Assembly (NCBI GenBank): GCA_943789485.1
Contig: CALSUH010000022.1
Location: 1-64,000, forward strand
Reading direction: 5' to 3'
DNA: 64,000 bases
DNA from: an uncultured Pseudomonadales bacterium
GTDB taxonomy: Bacteria > Pseudomonadota > Gammaproteobacteria > Pseudomonadales > Pseudohongiellaceae
The first letter of the stretch is position 1; every line of letters begins with the position of its first letter. Below are positions 1-8,773 of the stretch, piece by piece. The notes below the pieces were generated by a model. The model saw nothing but the letters and a program-made list of their open reading frames with translations. It did no database searches and was not told where the DNA came from. Both the position numbers and the translations under genes were made by a program.

Positions 1-462
1 CACTTACTAGCGGCTATCCTGTTCTCGATCGCGAGCCTGACCGATTGGCTGGACGGCTTTCTTGCGCGTAAGCTCAATCAGGCCTCTGAATTTGGTGCCT
101 TTCTGGATCCTGTTGCGGACAAGCTACTCGTCGCGATCATACTAGTCATGCTGGTCTCGATCTATCCGGCACTGCTATTCGCTGCAAGCCTCATCATCGC
201 CCGCGAGATACTGGTATCTGCGCTACGTGAATGGATGGCGGCGAAAGGGCTAAGAGACAAGGTGGCGGTTAAATTCTCGGGCAAGCTCAAGACAACGGTA
301 CAGATGCTGGCCATCAGTACTCTCTTGCTGGCTAATCCAAGTCTGCCGGAATGGGTGCTGATGTTGGGCTACGGACTAATCTATCTAGCTGCGCTGCTAA
401 GTATCAGCTCAGGAATGCAGTATTTTCGAGCAGGCTGGAGAGAACTGCAGTCAAAGTCATAA
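1..462 (+). CDS. pgsA: CDP-diacylglycerol--glycerol-3-phosphate 3-phosphatidyltransferase, 3' part
   Basis: The gene enters from the left edge, and 153 codons plus the stop are visible. The fragment carries the full CDP-alcohol phosphotransferase motif D-x2-DG-x2-AR-x8-G-x3-D-x3-D at fragment residues 15-40 (D15, D18-G19, A22-R23, G32, D36, D40). Three to four hydrophobic segments follow. The family makes phosphatidylglycerol-phosphate at the inner membrane from CDP-diacylglycerol and glycerol-3-phosphate. Phosphatidylserine synthase has the same motif, but the position directly upstream of tRNA-Gly/Cys/Leu is the usual place of pgsA in gammaproteobacteria (commonly uvrC-pgsA-tRNAs). The start lies outside the window. 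Confidence 0.93.
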   Translation, partial: HLLAAILFSIASLTDWLDGFLARKLNQASEFGAFLDPVADKLLVAIILVMLVSIYPALLFAASLIIAREILVSALREWMAAKGLRDKVAVKFSGKLKTTVQMLAISTLLLANPSLPEWVLMLGYGLIYLAALLSISSGMQYFRAGWRELQSKS

Positions 463-602
463 GAATTGCTAGAAAGCCTCGAGTTCAGCTTGACTTGGAG
501 CACTTAGGCATTAGAATAAGCGCCTCTTTCGGGTAGCGGGTCCCAGCAAGCGTACTTCCTAGCTTTGCAGGCCATACTCAGGAGTGATTAACACCTCAAA
601 AC

Positions 603-684
<82 letters not shown>

Positions 685-809
685 TTCAATGTAATCAATT
701 GCTTTGCGGCTTTTGCTGGGCTAACTCCCTGCTGTAAAAATTCTGATGACCTTTCTATGTTGAGAGGTTTTTAAGTTATGCGATCAAGCGCATTTTCGGC
801 TATTATTTA

Positions 810-1292
810 TCAACAATTCACAGTCGAGTTGATTTCTAAATAGTCGAGAAATCTCTCAGGGACTCTTTGAACCACTGTCGGTCGGAGTTTACAATTCTCG
901 TATATCTGTAATGCCCTATTCATTGTATAGGTGTAAGTACTTTCATCTATTAACCCTGCGTTGTACTGATTAAAAGAATTTAGAAGACTGATTATCCTCA
1001 CCCTTACTATAGCAATTAGAGTGGCTCGTTCTTCATCGTTGGACCAATCTATATCGGGTTCGATTCCGCCCTCCATTAGTCTTAAAGCAATCGAGCTACC
1101 CTCAAGCGGTGCCGAATAAAAAGCCATTAGAGCGGCATTTCTTGCCTGAAGTTGGCTTGCCATTGCTATATTTTGATTTTGCTGTATTTCGAATCCAACA
1201 AATATGAGAGATCCCACTATCCCGAGCGTTCCCAGGAGACTGGTAATATTTGCCATTGACCATACTGTTAGAGTTCTTTCTAATCCTGACAT
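810..1292 (-). CDS. hypothetical protein with one N-terminal membrane segment
   Basis: The product has 160 residues and I do not recognise its family. Residues about 14-34 form a single hydrophobic helix followed by a glutamine/asparagine-rich turn (EIQQNQNIAM); this N-terminus resembles many small uncharacterised proteobacterial proteins with one anchor and a soluble helical domain. The rest is helical, with two cysteines near the C-terminus (C134, C160). The ATG at 1292 has a GGAG about 10 bases upstream; an internal ATG at codon 13 is possible. The gene lies alone between two copies of a tRNA-Gly 3'-end repeat, in AT-rich DNA, so it may be cargo of a small integrated element. Confidence 0.6.
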   Translation of the reverse strand: MSGLERTLTVWSMANITSLLGTLGIVGSLIFVGFEIQQNQNIAMASQLQARNAALMAFYSAPLEGSSIALRLMEGGIEPDIDWSNDEERATLIAIVRVRIISLLNSFNQYNAGLIDESTYTYTMNRALQIYENCKLRPTVVQRVPERFLDYLEINSTVNC

Positions 1293-1700
1293 ATAGACTC
1301 TGCTCCAATTAAAGTGATTTTTATGGCCCCCAGTTTAGTAATTCCGGCTTAAAGTAAAAATTTTACAGTGCTAGATTAATCCCCTTACTACTCATGTGCA
1401 CGACTCTTTACTGCATGATTTAGACTTCCAATGTATCAAAAATTTCTCAATTTTTGTTTAAATAACTCAATTAAAACTACTAGCAATAGCAATATTACGA
1501 CCATCCTCGGTGTATTTTATGTAGATATTTCGCAATTTTAGATTTTTAGTTCGCTTAAAATCATGTCAAAGCTATATTCGCGGGAGAGCGCAGGCTTAAG
1601 ACAGTGCGCAACCCTCAATTTATGCTAAACGCAGCTCAATTTAGCATGCCGTTAATAGCTGCTGCTTATGGCGGAAGACTAACGGAAGGTTTACAGGGTA

Positions 1701-1734
1701 GGGGGTTGCTATCTAGATAATAGATAGAACCCCT
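1701..1734. other. long hairpin of unknown role
   Basis: GGGGTT then CTATCTA (left arm, with one bulged G) pair with TAGATAG then AACCCC (right arm) around a 5-nt loop, giving a 13-bp stem. It is not followed by a clear T-run on either strand, so it is not a textbook terminator. It could be a recombination or origin-type structure of a lost element. Confidence 0.45.
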
Positions 1735-1867
1735 TATCCTGCAGTCCGCCCGCTTTTCATCGGGTGCCTGCATGATTCTTAATGATCTCTTTGCTAACAA
1801 AAACTAGTTAAATCAAGAGCTTGAAAAGTATCTTAAAAACATAAAAAGGACTAAAGTAGCGGCAATA

Positions 1868-1901
1868 GCGAGTTCGAATCTATTTTTCTGCCCCAATTTT
1901 T
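1868..1901 (+). repeat. att-like direct repeat, right copy (degenerate tRNA-Gly 3' end)
   Basis: It begins GCGAGTTCGAATCT, identical to the T arm of tRNA-Gly, and ends GC-CCCAATTTT like the region just past that gene's CCA, with five mismatches over 34 bases. There is no 5' tRNA half in front of it, so it is a fragment and not a tRNA gene. Confidence 0.5.
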
Positions 1902-2275
1902 GGCCACCTTTACCTACTAGAAAATAGCAGATAACTCTTTAAATATCATAGATATATGAGTCCTTTTTCATACAGTTTATTACTGTTCTTCGAAGCGCCG
2001 AATTTTATGAATTCGGCTATCGAAACTTTTGGGGTGCTTTTATAGCCAACCCATGGCTAAGCCTCGGGTTTTGGTTTGAAGCGTGGTCATTAGCAAGACA
2101 TGAGATGAATAATAGGCGAAGAATTGAGCCTAGCTCAATACTCAGCTATTCCGACGCTTAGGTTCGCCACAACAGGGAAGACTATTTTTTTTAAGGTTTT
2201 TGACACTCAAACCATGCTCAAAGCTGCGAGTTTTGGTATAGTGCGCGGGCTTTTGAAAAGCATGAAATGAATTAA

Positions 2276-2349
2276 GGCTGGATGGCAGAGTGGTCATGCA
2301 GCGGACTGCAACTCCGTTAACGCCGGTTCGATTCCGACTCCAGCCTCCA
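2276..2349 (+). tRNA. tRNA-Cys(GCA)
   Basis: Complete 74-nt tRNA. The acceptor GGCTGGA pairs with TCCAGCC, the anticodon loop is CTGCAAC (anticodon GCA), the T loop is TTCGATT, and CCA is encoded. It sits 49 nt before tRNA-Leu. Confidence 0.97.
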
Positions 2350-2398
2350 TTATTCATACGACTATGTTTAGCCCTAGTAAGACCATCCACTCACGAAT

Positions 2399-2485
2399 GC
2401 CCGGGTGGCGAAATTGGTAGACGCAAGGGACTTAAAATCCCTCGAGGGAAACCTCGTGCCGGTTCGAGTCCGGCCCCGGGCACCA
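2399..2485 (+). tRNA. tRNA-Leu(TAA)
   Basis: Complete 87-nt class-II tRNA with a long variable arm. The acceptor GCCCGGG pairs with CCCGGGC, the anticodon loop is CTTAAAA (anticodon TAA), and CCA is encoded. It is the last tRNA of the pgsA-tRNA block; the accessory gene cluster begins 66 nt downstream. Confidence 0.97.
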
Positions 2486-2551
2486 CTCTGGAAAATAACC
2501 AAAGAAAGAGACTGATGTGACTATATCTAACAACAACTACTAGGAAGTAAG

Positions 2552-3379
2552 ATGCTCAAAGACCTCCTCAAGACAAAGGAAACTATTCTAATACCAGGTG
2601 TATACGATGCTTTGTCTGCGTTAATAGCAAAACAAGTAGGATTCAATGCGCTGTATATGTCCGGGTTCGGCGTTGCTGGATCTTTGTTAGCCAAGCCAGA
2701 TATAGGCCTTGTCACCGCATCTGAAATGATCGAAAGAGCTGGACAGATTGTATCTTCAGTAGGTGATACGGCAGTGATTGCGGATGGCGACAATGGCTAT
2801 GGTGGTGAGCACAATGTTGCACGCTTGGTTTCTGCTTATGAACAAGCTGGCGTTCAGGCTATACAACTTGAAGATCAAGTTAGCCCTAAGCGTTGTGGTC
2901 ATATGGAAAACAAACAAGTAGTGGAATTAGGCGAAGCGGTTGCTAAAATTTCAATGGCAATTAAAACAAGAACTTCAGACCAGTTCCTCGTAGTTGCCCG
3001 GACAGATAGTCGGGCCACTCACGATTTGAAAGAAGCCCTTCGACGCGGTGAGGCCTTTTTAACCGCTGGTGCTGATATCCTGTTTATTGAAGCACCTCAA
3101 TCGATTGAAGAAATGACGATTATCAAGAATGAATTCCCCGACGTTGTGTTGGTTGCCAATATGGTCGAAGGAGGGAAAACCCCAATGCTTGGAGTGAATG
3201 ACCTAGCTGACCTTGGTTTTCAAATAGTATTACGACCGGTCACTGCTTTACTATCAGTTTCCAGAGCCTTACAACAGTGTTATTCCGCATTAGCGGGAAC
3301 TGGTAAAGCTCAGCAAACTAGTGAGCTTCTAACTTTTGATGAGTACAATGATTTAATTGGGCTTTCAGACTATACATAA
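2552..3379 (+). CDS. isocitrate lyase/PEP mutase family protein
   Basis: A 275-residue TIM-barrel enzyme of the isocitrate lyase/phosphoenolpyruvate mutase superfamily. The visible signature KRCGH (113-117) holds the catalytic cysteine of the lyase branch. Mg-binding acidic residues lie at ADGDNGYG (77-84) and LED (106-108), and the usual YDALSA start is at 18-23. Characterised relatives cleave 2-methylisocitrate or dimethylmalate, or decarboxylate oxaloacetate, so a C-C lyase acting on a 2-hydroxy or 2-oxo diacid is the best guess; the substrate cannot be read from sequence. The start has AGGAAG five bases upstream. It is the first gene after tRNA-Leu and may open the catabolic cluster that follows. 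Confidence 0.88.
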   Translation: MLKDLLKTKETILIPGVYDALSALIAKQVGFNALYMSGFGVAGSLLAKPDIGLVTASEMIERAGQIVSSVGDTAVIADGDNGYGGEHNVARLVSAYEQAGVQAIQLEDQVSPKRCGHMENKQVVELGEAVAKISMAIKTRTSDQFLVVARTDSRATHDLKEALRRGEAFLTAGADILFIEAPQSIEEMTIIKNEFPDVVLVANMVEGGKTPMLGVNDLADLGFQIVLRPVTALLSVSRALQQCYSALAGTGKAQQTSELLTFDEYNDLIGLSDYT

Positions 3380-3440
3380 TACGTACCTTCTATTCGGATT
3401 TTCCAAAAACATCGAACACGGGTGCCTGAATTAAAAGCTA

Positions 3441-4091
3441 TTACTTCTTCCAAGCAGCTCCAGCCCAATCTGTGACCTCCCCATCTGAAGGGATTGGCAC
3501 TTCGCAAATTCGTTCGGGAACATCGTCGTATTCCAGTCGCAGCGCTTTACAGCAAACAGCATGTAAGTTGTATCCCATTACATGGTAAGTGAGCTCTAAA
3601 ATATCCTCGTCGGACAAATGTGAGTGCAGTGCCTCGAACAACTCATCTGAAGAGCGACCGCCTTGCAAAATCAAAGCGTCTGACCAGGCGAGAATGGCGC
3701 GCTCTTTTTCATCGAACAGTGAGGAAACTTGCCAATGAGGGATGGCAGAAATTTTTTCGTCACTTAGGCCAAAGCGTCGCGCTACCTTGCAGTGTTGAGA
3801 AAACACAAATTGACTTCCCTGTGTATATCCAGCCCGAATAATGCCGAGCTCTCTCGTAATGGGGTCCAATTGACTGACGCTTTTTTCGGCGAACATGCCA
3901 AACATGCCAAAGTGATTTGTAGCATGTTCGAAAATATACGGAACCAATGCAAATACGGTCCACCAGTTACCTGGCGTACCTGTCGCTGTGCCCGGCTCTT
4001 CTACTGGGTCGCGATCACTAAACAGCGCTTGATAAAATTTCCCTACAACTTTATTTGCCTCTTTTTTTGAAACACCTCTGAGCCGCGGCAT
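3441..4091 (-). CDS. carboxymuconolactone decarboxylase family protein
   Basis: A 216-residue helical protein of the CMD/AhpD-like superfamily. The core reads FVFSQHCKVARRFG around residues 95-108, matching the family pattern aromatic-x-x-x-x-H-x3-A. The redox CxxC of true AhpD is absent, so peroxidase activity is unlikely. Such proteins decarboxylate or isomerise aromatic-pathway lactones, or have unknown roles in catabolic clusters. AAGGAG precedes the ATG with ideal spacing. It is the only gene of the block on the minus strand, divergent from the VOC gene, so 4092-4251 should hold both promoters. Confidence 0.85.
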   Translation of the reverse strand: MPRLRGVSKKEANKVVGKFYQALFSDRDPVEEPGTATGTPGNWWTVFALVPYIFEHATNHFGMFGMFAEKSVSQLDPITRELGIIRAGYTQGSQFVFSQHCKVARRFGLSDEKISAIPHWQVSSLFDEKERAILAWSDALILQGGRSSDELFEALHSHLSDEDILELTYHVMGYNLHAVCCKALRLEYDDVPERICEVPIPSDGEVTDWAGAAWKK

Positions 4092-4251
4092 GGATTCTCC
4101 TTAGTTACATTATTAAAGTGCTTTTATCGATTGATTAAACCTGCCGATGACAATACCAGAAATGAAAGCTATTGACTTTATTTAACCAGTTAGTTAATGG
4201 TAGTAGGATTAGAACTTAAGAAACGAAGAACGGAATAGTAAGGGACATAAT

Positions 4252-4791
4252 ATGCCAGTAAATGATCAATTTGAAATACGCGGCGTCAACCATTTGGCTT
4301 TAGTCTGTAAAGATATGAGAAAGACCGTGGAATTTTATTCAGGAATTCTCGGCATGCCACTGACCAAGACCATTGAACTGCCCAATGGAATGGGGCAGCA
4401 TTTCTTCTTCGATATTGGCAAAGGAGACTCCCTCGCTTTTTTTTGGTTTCCCGATGCTCCAGATGCGCAGCCCGGTGTTAGTCACCCAGCAGCAATAGTC
4501 GGTAAGGGCTCAATAGCCTCCGCGCACGCCTCTATGAATCACATAGCATTCGATGTGCCGGAAGAGAAAATTGAGGAATATCAGAAAAAATTAGCAGCAG
4601 CAGGTGTTGAAGTAACCCAGATTGTGAATCACGATGATTCGGAAAGAGGGGCTAGCGCTACAATCACCGAATCAACATTTGTTCGCTCCGTCTATTTTCA
4701 AGATCCCGATGGCATTATGTTGGAATTCGCATCATGGACCAGAGAGTTTAATGCTAGTGATGTTAGTCATGAGCCAGCTTCCGCAATCTAG
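4252..4791 (+). CDS. VOC family protein (glyoxalase/extradiol-dioxygenase fold)
   Basis: A 179-residue protein with the paired beta-alpha-beta-beta-beta modules of the vicinal oxygen chelate fold. Module 1 begins GVNHLALVCKDM (H14). Module 2 carries H97 (MNHIAF) and a C-terminal glutamate, E158 (DPDGIMLEFA). These are the positions of metal ligands in the family, so it is probably a metalloenzyme. Substrate is unknown: dioxygenases, lyases and epimerases share the fold. AGGGA lies upstream of the ATG. The CMD neighbour and the later hydrolase suggest aromatic or organic-acid catabolism. Confidence 0.85.
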   Translation: MPVNDQFEIRGVNHLALVCKDMRKTVEFYSGILGMPLTKTIELPNGMGQHFFFDIGKGDSLAFFWFPDAPDAQPGVSHPAAIVGKGSIASAHASMNHIAFDVPEEKIEEYQKKLAAAGVEVTQIVNHDDSERGASATITESTFVRSVYFQDPDGIMLEFASWTREFNASDVSHEPASAI

Positions 4792-5280
4792 CAAGTAGGC
4801 TTTTGGGCACGTAAACAGCTCAGTAAAATAACAGATTTACAAATAATTGAGCAGCAGTGGCACACACGAGTGGTTCGTTTTTCATTACAACAAGGCACCT
4901 TCTGTAGAAGGACTCCCTGAGTTATTACACATACCGCCTATCAGGTCGTCAGCATTGTAAAGATACCGGAAGAAACGGAGTAAAAATCTTGCGAAGAGAA
5001 ATATCCTCCTTTGAGACAGATTACTGCATATGAGTAGCCTCAAATCGACAGCCTTTAGTATTGCTTACGATATTCGGCCTTTTATTATTTGTAATCAACT
5101 CTCTAATTGTAACTGATCGCGAACAGGTACTTGTGACAACCGCGCAGCAACAGCGATTGGAAGATTGCGAGAGACTCAAACAGGAGCTATAGCTAGCTTC
5201 TAGTTTATCGATCGTAGCTGGCTAATTATTTCCCCTTTGTTTAGTTCAAGAATATAAACCAAAGAGCATCAGGTCATATT
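4792..5280. other. 489-nt intergenic region
   Basis: No gene-like reading frame, tRNA or strong hairpin is visible. It presumably contains the promoter of the DUF3604 gene. No -10/-35 pair stands out. Confidence 0.5.
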
Positions 5281-7152
5281 ATGAGTAAAATATTACTAAG
5301 TATTATTATTCTAGTTATTTTCGAATCGTGCAGTGACGTGGATAGCCAGATGCAGGAAGGGATGGAGACTTCCGACCCCATTGCAGATAGAAAAATCAGC
5401 GATGCTGAATACAATCTGCAGCGTAGCGCTTATTTCGGCGATGTGCATGTGCATTCTATGTATTCATATGATGCGTTTATTTTTGGAGGTATTGCCTCGC
5501 CGGATGAGGCTTATGAATTTGCAAAGGGCGGTTCTGTTCGCCATCCCGCTGGCTTTGATATGCAATTAGATTTTCCTATGGATTTTTACGCAGTTAGTGA
5601 TCATGCGTATTATTTGGGGATAATTAGGGAGATGGCATCGGGTGATTCTGTCCTTAGCCAACACCCAGTTGCAGAGGGGTTAGATAACCTTGGAGAAGAT
5701 GTAAATTTTCGGCGGTCTGTTTTTCGGAGGTTCGCTGAATTTGCCAGTGCGGGCAATGGTAGTGAAATTATGGATAACACGGTAGTCAAAAATGCTTGGG
5801 ATGATATTGTTGATAGCGCTAATCGCCACAATGACCCGGGCAGATTCACAGCGTTCATTGCATACGAGTACACTGGCACAGGACCGGAGGAAGAGGTCCT
5901 TCATCGGAATGTTATTTTTCGAGATGGAGTCGCTCCGGAATTCCCGTTCTCGCGAATTGACTCTGACGATCCACAGGACCTATGGTCATGGATGGATTCC
6001 AATAGAGCGAATGGCATCGAAAGCTTAGCAATTCCTCATAATTCAAACGTCTCCGACGGTCTTATGTTTGCTCTTACTGATTATGCTGGAAGGCCTTTAG
6101 ATTCCGCTTATGCAAGCCAACGGTTACGCAATGAGCCCTTGGTCGAAATCACGCAGGTGAAAGGGACCTCGGAAACAAATCCGGTTTTGTCGCCAAATGA
6201 TGAACTTGCTGGATTTGAAATTCTTCCATTTAAAATAGGAGGAAATATCCCTATTAAAGCTGAAGGTAGTTATGTCCGGAAAGCTCTCCTTGATGGCATT
6301 ACGCTAGAGGCGGAGAAAGGCTTTAATCCATTTAAGTTTGGCGTAATCGGTTCTAGTGATAACCACAATGCGACGGCTGTTGGTGATGAAGATGATTTCT
6401 ATGGCGTGTCTGGTCTATTGGACAGTGATGGTCAAAAGCGAGGTTCCTTGCCACTTAACTCCACAGAAAACAATAGTAACGTTTACTTCGATCGTTATGC
6501 GCGATTTGGGGCAGCCGGGTTAGCTGGAGTTTGGGCCGAGGAAAATACTCGTGAATCAATTTATGATGCTATGCGTCGAAAAGAGACATTTGGGACATCT
6601 GGACCTCGCTTGAAAGTCCGGTTTTTCGCCGGCTATGATTTGCCTTTAGTCGATGACGACGAAGTGATTGCAAAGTCCTATAGAAACGGTGTCCCTATGG
6701 GGGGCAATCTTATTGCTGAAGATACACAACCTTTCACTTTTATTGCTTGGGCAGCTAAAGACCCGAACAGTGCGCCACTGCAGCGCTTGCAAATTGTTAA
6801 AGGATGGGTAGATGCGGGCGAGGCTCATGAGAGGGTTTACGATGTCGCTTGCGCTGATGGTCTAGAAGTAGATTCGTTGACCCATCGCTGTCCCGGTAAT
6901 GGAGCAAACGTTGACTTGACTGATTGTAGTGTCTCGAGCGGAGTGGGAGCAGCAGAACTAAAAACTAACTGGGAGGATCCTGAATATGACTCCACTCAGC
7001 ACGCATTCTATTATGTTCGCGCAATTGAAAATCCGACCTGCCGTTGGTCAACCTGGGATGCTGTCCGCGCAGGCATATCTCCACGCGAAGATATCCCAGC
7101 CACCATTCAAGAACGTGGGTGGTCCTCACCGATATGGATAAACCCCAAATAA
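5281..7152 (+). CDS. DUF3604 domain-containing lipoprotein-like protein
   Basis: A 623-residue protein. The N-terminus is a short signal with a weak lipobox (cysteine 17, preceded by FES), so attachment to a membrane is plausible but not certain. The DUF3604 core is clear: YFGDVHVHSMYSYDA (51-65) with paired histidines H56/H58, DHAYYLG (107-113), IPHNSN near 254 and SSDNHNA near 360. These clusters of His and Asp resemble PHP-type metallo-phosphoesterase sites, so a metal-dependent hydrolase is likely. Family substrates are not established. Cysteines near the C-terminus may form disulfides in an exported protein. These proteins are frequent in marine proteobacteria. Confidence 0.87.
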   Translation: MSKILLSIIILVIFESCSDVDSQMQEGMETSDPIADRKISDAEYNLQRSAYFGDVHVHSMYSYDAFIFGGIASPDEAYEFAKGGSVRHPAGFDMQLDFPMDFYAVSDHAYYLGIIREMASGDSVLSQHPVAEGLDNLGEDVNFRRSVFRRFAEFASAGNGSEIMDNTVVKNAWDDIVDSANRHNDPGRFTAFIAYEYTGTGPEEEVLHRNVIFRDGVAPEFPFSRIDSDDPQDLWSWMDSNRANGIESLAIPHNSNVSDGLMFALTDYAGRPLDSAYASQRLRNEPLVEITQVKGTSETNPVLSPNDELAGFEILPFKIGGNIPIKAEGSYVRKALLDGITLEAEKGFNPFKFGVIGSSDNHNATAVGDEDDFYGVSGLLDSDGQKRGSLPLNSTENNSNVYFDRYARFGAAGLAGVWAEENTRESIYDAMRRKETFGTSGPRLKVRFFAGYDLPLVDDDEVIAKSYRNGVPMGGNLIAEDTQPFTFIAWAAKDPNSAPLQRLQIVKGWVDAGEAHERVYDVACADGLEVDSLTHRCPGNGANVDLTDCSVSSGVGAAELKTNWEDPEYDSTQHAFYYVRAIENPTCRWSTWDAVRAGISPREDIPATIQERGWSSPIWINPK

Positions 7153-7273
7153 GTAAATCGCAATAGCGTTCATTCACAATAATGAATCAGTAGAACCTTT
7201 TAAAGAATCGATAATGAAGTTTAGATTTATTTGAAATTAAATAGAGTAATTGCATTATTCAATCGGAGTATTA

Positions 7274-8386
7274 ATGAAGGCTTGGCAACGCAAGTTTGTT
7301 TCAGTAGCTTCTGCTACGAGCGCGCGCAATGGTGCTGGATTTCTCCCCTGTCAGGGGCTTTATTACTCACCCACAAATGAAACGCCCAAGACTGCGTTAA
7401 TTGCTGCTCACTACAACGTAGACTTTAGTGAACATTATCTTGCTGAATATATGGCGCAACGAGGTTATGGTTTTCTGGGATGGAATACTCGTTTTAGAGG
7501 CAATGAGGCTTTTTTTTTACTTGAGCATGCGCTAATAGATATCGGTGCAGGCGTTAAATGGCTTAAAGAAGAAGCGGGCGTTGAGCGAGTCATTATAGTA
7601 GGTAACTCTGGCGGTGGCTCGCTAATGGCAGCCTATCAGTCTCAAGCAGCAGGAGTCACTATGACTCCCACTCCCGGGTTGGGTTTACCCGAGGGGCTGT
7701 ATGACCTGATTGCGGCGGACCAATACATTTCTTTATGCGCCCATTTAGGGCGCCCTGAAGTGCTAACGGCCTGGTTTGATCCTTCGGTAATAGATGAAAC
7801 AGACCCTTTGAGTATTGACTCAGAATTGAATATGTATGATCCCGTTAATGGGCCTCCTTATTCAGATGATTTTATTAAGCGTTATCGTCAGGCCCAGGTA
7901 GCTAGAAATCATCGCATCACTGATTGGTGCCATAATGAGTTTAAGCGTCTGCAAGCTGTTGGATTAAGTGATCGGGCCTTTAATCTCTATCGCACGTGGG
8001 CAGACTTACGCCTGATGGATGGTGACATTGATCCCTCTCATCGTGAAGCCGGGGAATGTTATATCGGCGATCCCAAGCTAGCAAATTTTCATCCACGGGG
8101 AATTGGTTTAACTAATACGCTGCGCACATGGTTATCCATGTGGAGTTTGAGGGATTCTCACTGTCGGGGCACCCCGCATTTTCAACGCATTACACAGCCA
8201 GCCTTAGTTATTCAAAGTGATGCTGATAGCGGAGTATTCCCTAGCGATGCGCGAGCGATATTCGATGCGCTAGCATCAGAGAATAAGCAATTAGAAACAG
8301 TAGTTGGTGATCATTATCTGCAAATTCCAGACACGGCTCGCGGAAAAGTGGCGGATATAATCACTGATTGGATAGGCAGTGTATGA
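7274..8386 (+). CDS. alpha/beta hydrolase
   Basis: A 370-residue alpha/beta hydrolase. The nucleophile elbow GNSGGGS (110-116) places the catalytic serine at 112. A late aspartate (QSDADSGVF) and histidine (GDHYLQIP) complete a probable triad. There is no signal peptide, so it is cytoplasmic. The ATG at 7274, with CGGAG four bases upstream, is preferred over the in-frame TTG at 7250. The fourth residue strand (ALIAAHYNVDFSEHY) is unlike lipases and resembles uncharacterised hydrolases of catabolic clusters. An ester, lactone or C-C bond substrate is possible. It starts the tight run hydrolase-ABM-TarD-like-PanE-like. Confidence 0.85.
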   Translation: MKAWQRKFVSVASATSARNGAGFLPCQGLYYSPTNETPKTALIAAHYNVDFSEHYLAEYMAQRGYGFLGWNTRFRGNEAFFLLEHALIDIGAGVKWLKEEAGVERVIIVGNSGGGSLMAAYQSQAAGVTMTPTPGLGLPEGLYDLIAADQYISLCAHLGRPEVLTAWFDPSVIDETDPLSIDSELNMYDPVNGPPYSDDFIKRYRQAQVARNHRITDWCHNEFKRLQAVGLSDRAFNLYRTWADLRLMDGDIDPSHREAGECYIGDPKLANFHPRGIGLTNTLRTWLSMWSLRDSHCRGTPHFQRITQPALVIQSDADSGVFPSDARAIFDALASENKQLETVVGDHYLQIPDTARGKVADIITDWIGSV

Positions 8387-8449
8387 GTTTTATAAATCAG
8401 TTATCTATCGATCTGCTAGCACAATTAATCAACCGAGACTAAAGATTTA

Positions 8450-8773
8450 ATGATCACCAAAGAACGACATATTGTTATCGTAAATTTCACCACAAGCGAA
8501 AGTAATCAGGCTCAAGCTATTCAAGAAATTGGTGATTATGTCGAGAGTTTTCTCAGTCATCAGTGTGGCTTTATCGTCAGTCAATTACATGCAAGCCTTG
8601 ATGGTCGTAGTTTAGTTCATTATGCGGAATGGGTGAGTGAGGAAAATTTTATGGCTGCCGCTGAAAAGGCTCGCTCGCATCCAGATTTACCGATGTTAAT
8701 GGCATACAGTCCAAATGCTTCTGGCTATAAAATACACCGCCGCTTTACCTCGAGCTATCATGAGAATAGTTGA
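8450..8773 (+). CDS. antibiotic biosynthesis monooxygenase (ABM) domain protein
   Basis: A 107-residue ferredoxin-like fold protein of the ABM family: an N-terminal strand (HIVIVNFTT), a helix, and the typical strands ending in QLHASLDGRSLVHYAEWVSEENF. Members include cofactor-free monooxygenases and proteins that bind or isomerise small metabolites. The last 14 bases overlap the next gene, which points to translational coupling and a shared job with the enolase-superfamily enzyme. No substrate can be read from it. Confidence 0.78.
   Translation: MITKERHIVIVNFTTSESNQAQAIQEIGDYVESFLSHQCGFIVSQLHASLDGRSLVHYAEWVSEENFMAAAEKARSHPDLPMLMAYSPNASGYKIHRRFTSSYHENS

Larger units (their letters stand above)
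1293..2275. other. 983-nt intergenic region without a credible gene
   Basis: AT-rich DNA between the small unknown gene and tRNA-Cys. It contains a strong imperfect hairpin (1701-1734) and a degenerate copy of the tRNA-Gly 3' end (1868-1901). Open frames here are short and resemble nothing. It reads like the scar of an insertion between tRNA-Gly and tRNA-Cys, which are normally close together. Confidence 0.5.
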
